Below, piece by piece: positions 11,848 through 12,000 of a DNA stretch of 12,000 bases. The position numbers and the translations under genes were made by a program. Location: positions 1 to 12,000 of the forward strand of contig JAGLIP010000012.1 in assembly GCA_023142905.1 (NCBI GenBank). The letters run 5' to 3'. The notes under the pieces were generated by a model. That model made no database searches. It was not told the origin of the DNA and was given only the letters and a program-made list of their open reading frames with translations. This DNA is from Candidatus Aenigmatarchaeota archaeon (GTDB lineage: Archaea; EX4484-52; B79-G9). Numbering within the stretch: the stretch's first letter is position 1; each line of letters begins with the position of its first letter.

Positions 11848-12000
11848 CTATTCTACTATCGAAGTATGCATTATTTCAATTACAAAGCTGATAAAGACAT
11901 CCGGCAAATCAAACCATAATTCTTTATCAGACCAGCTACCCTGTCTAAATTTTATGTTGTTATGTTTTGACCATTGTTTAATTTCTTCAATATCTTCTTT
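11848..12000 (-). CDS. C-terminal end of a hypothetical protein (partial)
   Basis: On the minus strand a frame is open from the window's right edge for 50 codons to TAG at 11848-11850. The product ends KQWSKHNNIKFRQGSW, SDKELWFDLPDVFISF and VIEIMHTSIVE. It is rich in aromatic and acidic residues and has protein-like composition. I do not recognise a family; the start is outside the window. It converges on the antirepressor remnant, whose end is only 11 bp away. Confidence 0.5.
   Translation of the reverse strand, partial: KEDIEEIKQWSKHNNIKFRQGSWSDKELWFDLPDVFISFVIEIMHTSIVE

Noticed and set aside
1..12000. CRISPR arrays, tRNA or rRNA genes, complete insertion sequences
   Set aside because: No regularly spaced repeats, no cloverleaf-like intergenic segments, and no transposase or integrase gene were seen.

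Overview
The window is AT-rich archaeal DNA. It carries archaeal/eukaryotic-type ribosomal proteins (S19e, L39e, L31e, L37e, S8e), a PDCD5-family protein, aIF6, prefoldin alpha, FtsY and an Sm-like protein. TATA boxes lie about 26 nt upstream of several start codons, and many other starts have a GGTGA Shine-Dalgarno motif about 5 nt away. Long Lys/Glu/Pro/Ala tails on S19e, L31e and FtsY, and the high share of unrecognised small proteins, recall DPANN-type or other uncultivated archaea. The lineage is an inference and cannot be fixed from this window.

Layout. (1) 1-3781: the end of a membrane protein, an unrecognised minus-strand gene, then a site-2 protease (M50), an unrecognised 198-aa protein and an AEC-type permease, each with its own promoter. 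(2) 3782-6381: a compact translation operon, S19e - PDCD5 - L39e - L31e - aIF6. (3) 6382-7433: a small three-helix PQ-loop-like protein and a convergent secreted coiled-coil protein, sitting where many archaea carry L20a/LX. (4) 7568-9104: prefoldin alpha and FtsY. (5) 9105-10080: Sm-like protein, L37e and S8e. (6) 10081-12000: an accessory tail with two toxin-antitoxin-like pairs, a decayed antirepressor-like gene and the end of an unrecognised minus-strand gene.

Blocks 2, 4 and 5 serve ribosome assembly, the nascent-chain exit (L31e, L39e), chaperoning (prefoldin) and membrane targeting (FtsY). The accessory tail looks like mobile or defence-type cargo next to the housekeeping block.

The most notable observations are these. 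A 74-bp insertion flanked by a 10-bp direct repeat has split an ancestral overlapping antitoxin/toxin junction while supplying a new in-frame ATG to the toxin. The prefoldin alpha gene has an ATA where the Shine-Dalgarno spacing predicts its start codon. Similar KEEPK-type tails occur on S19e, L31e and FtsY. No CRISPR array, rRNA, tRNA or complete insertion sequence was seen.
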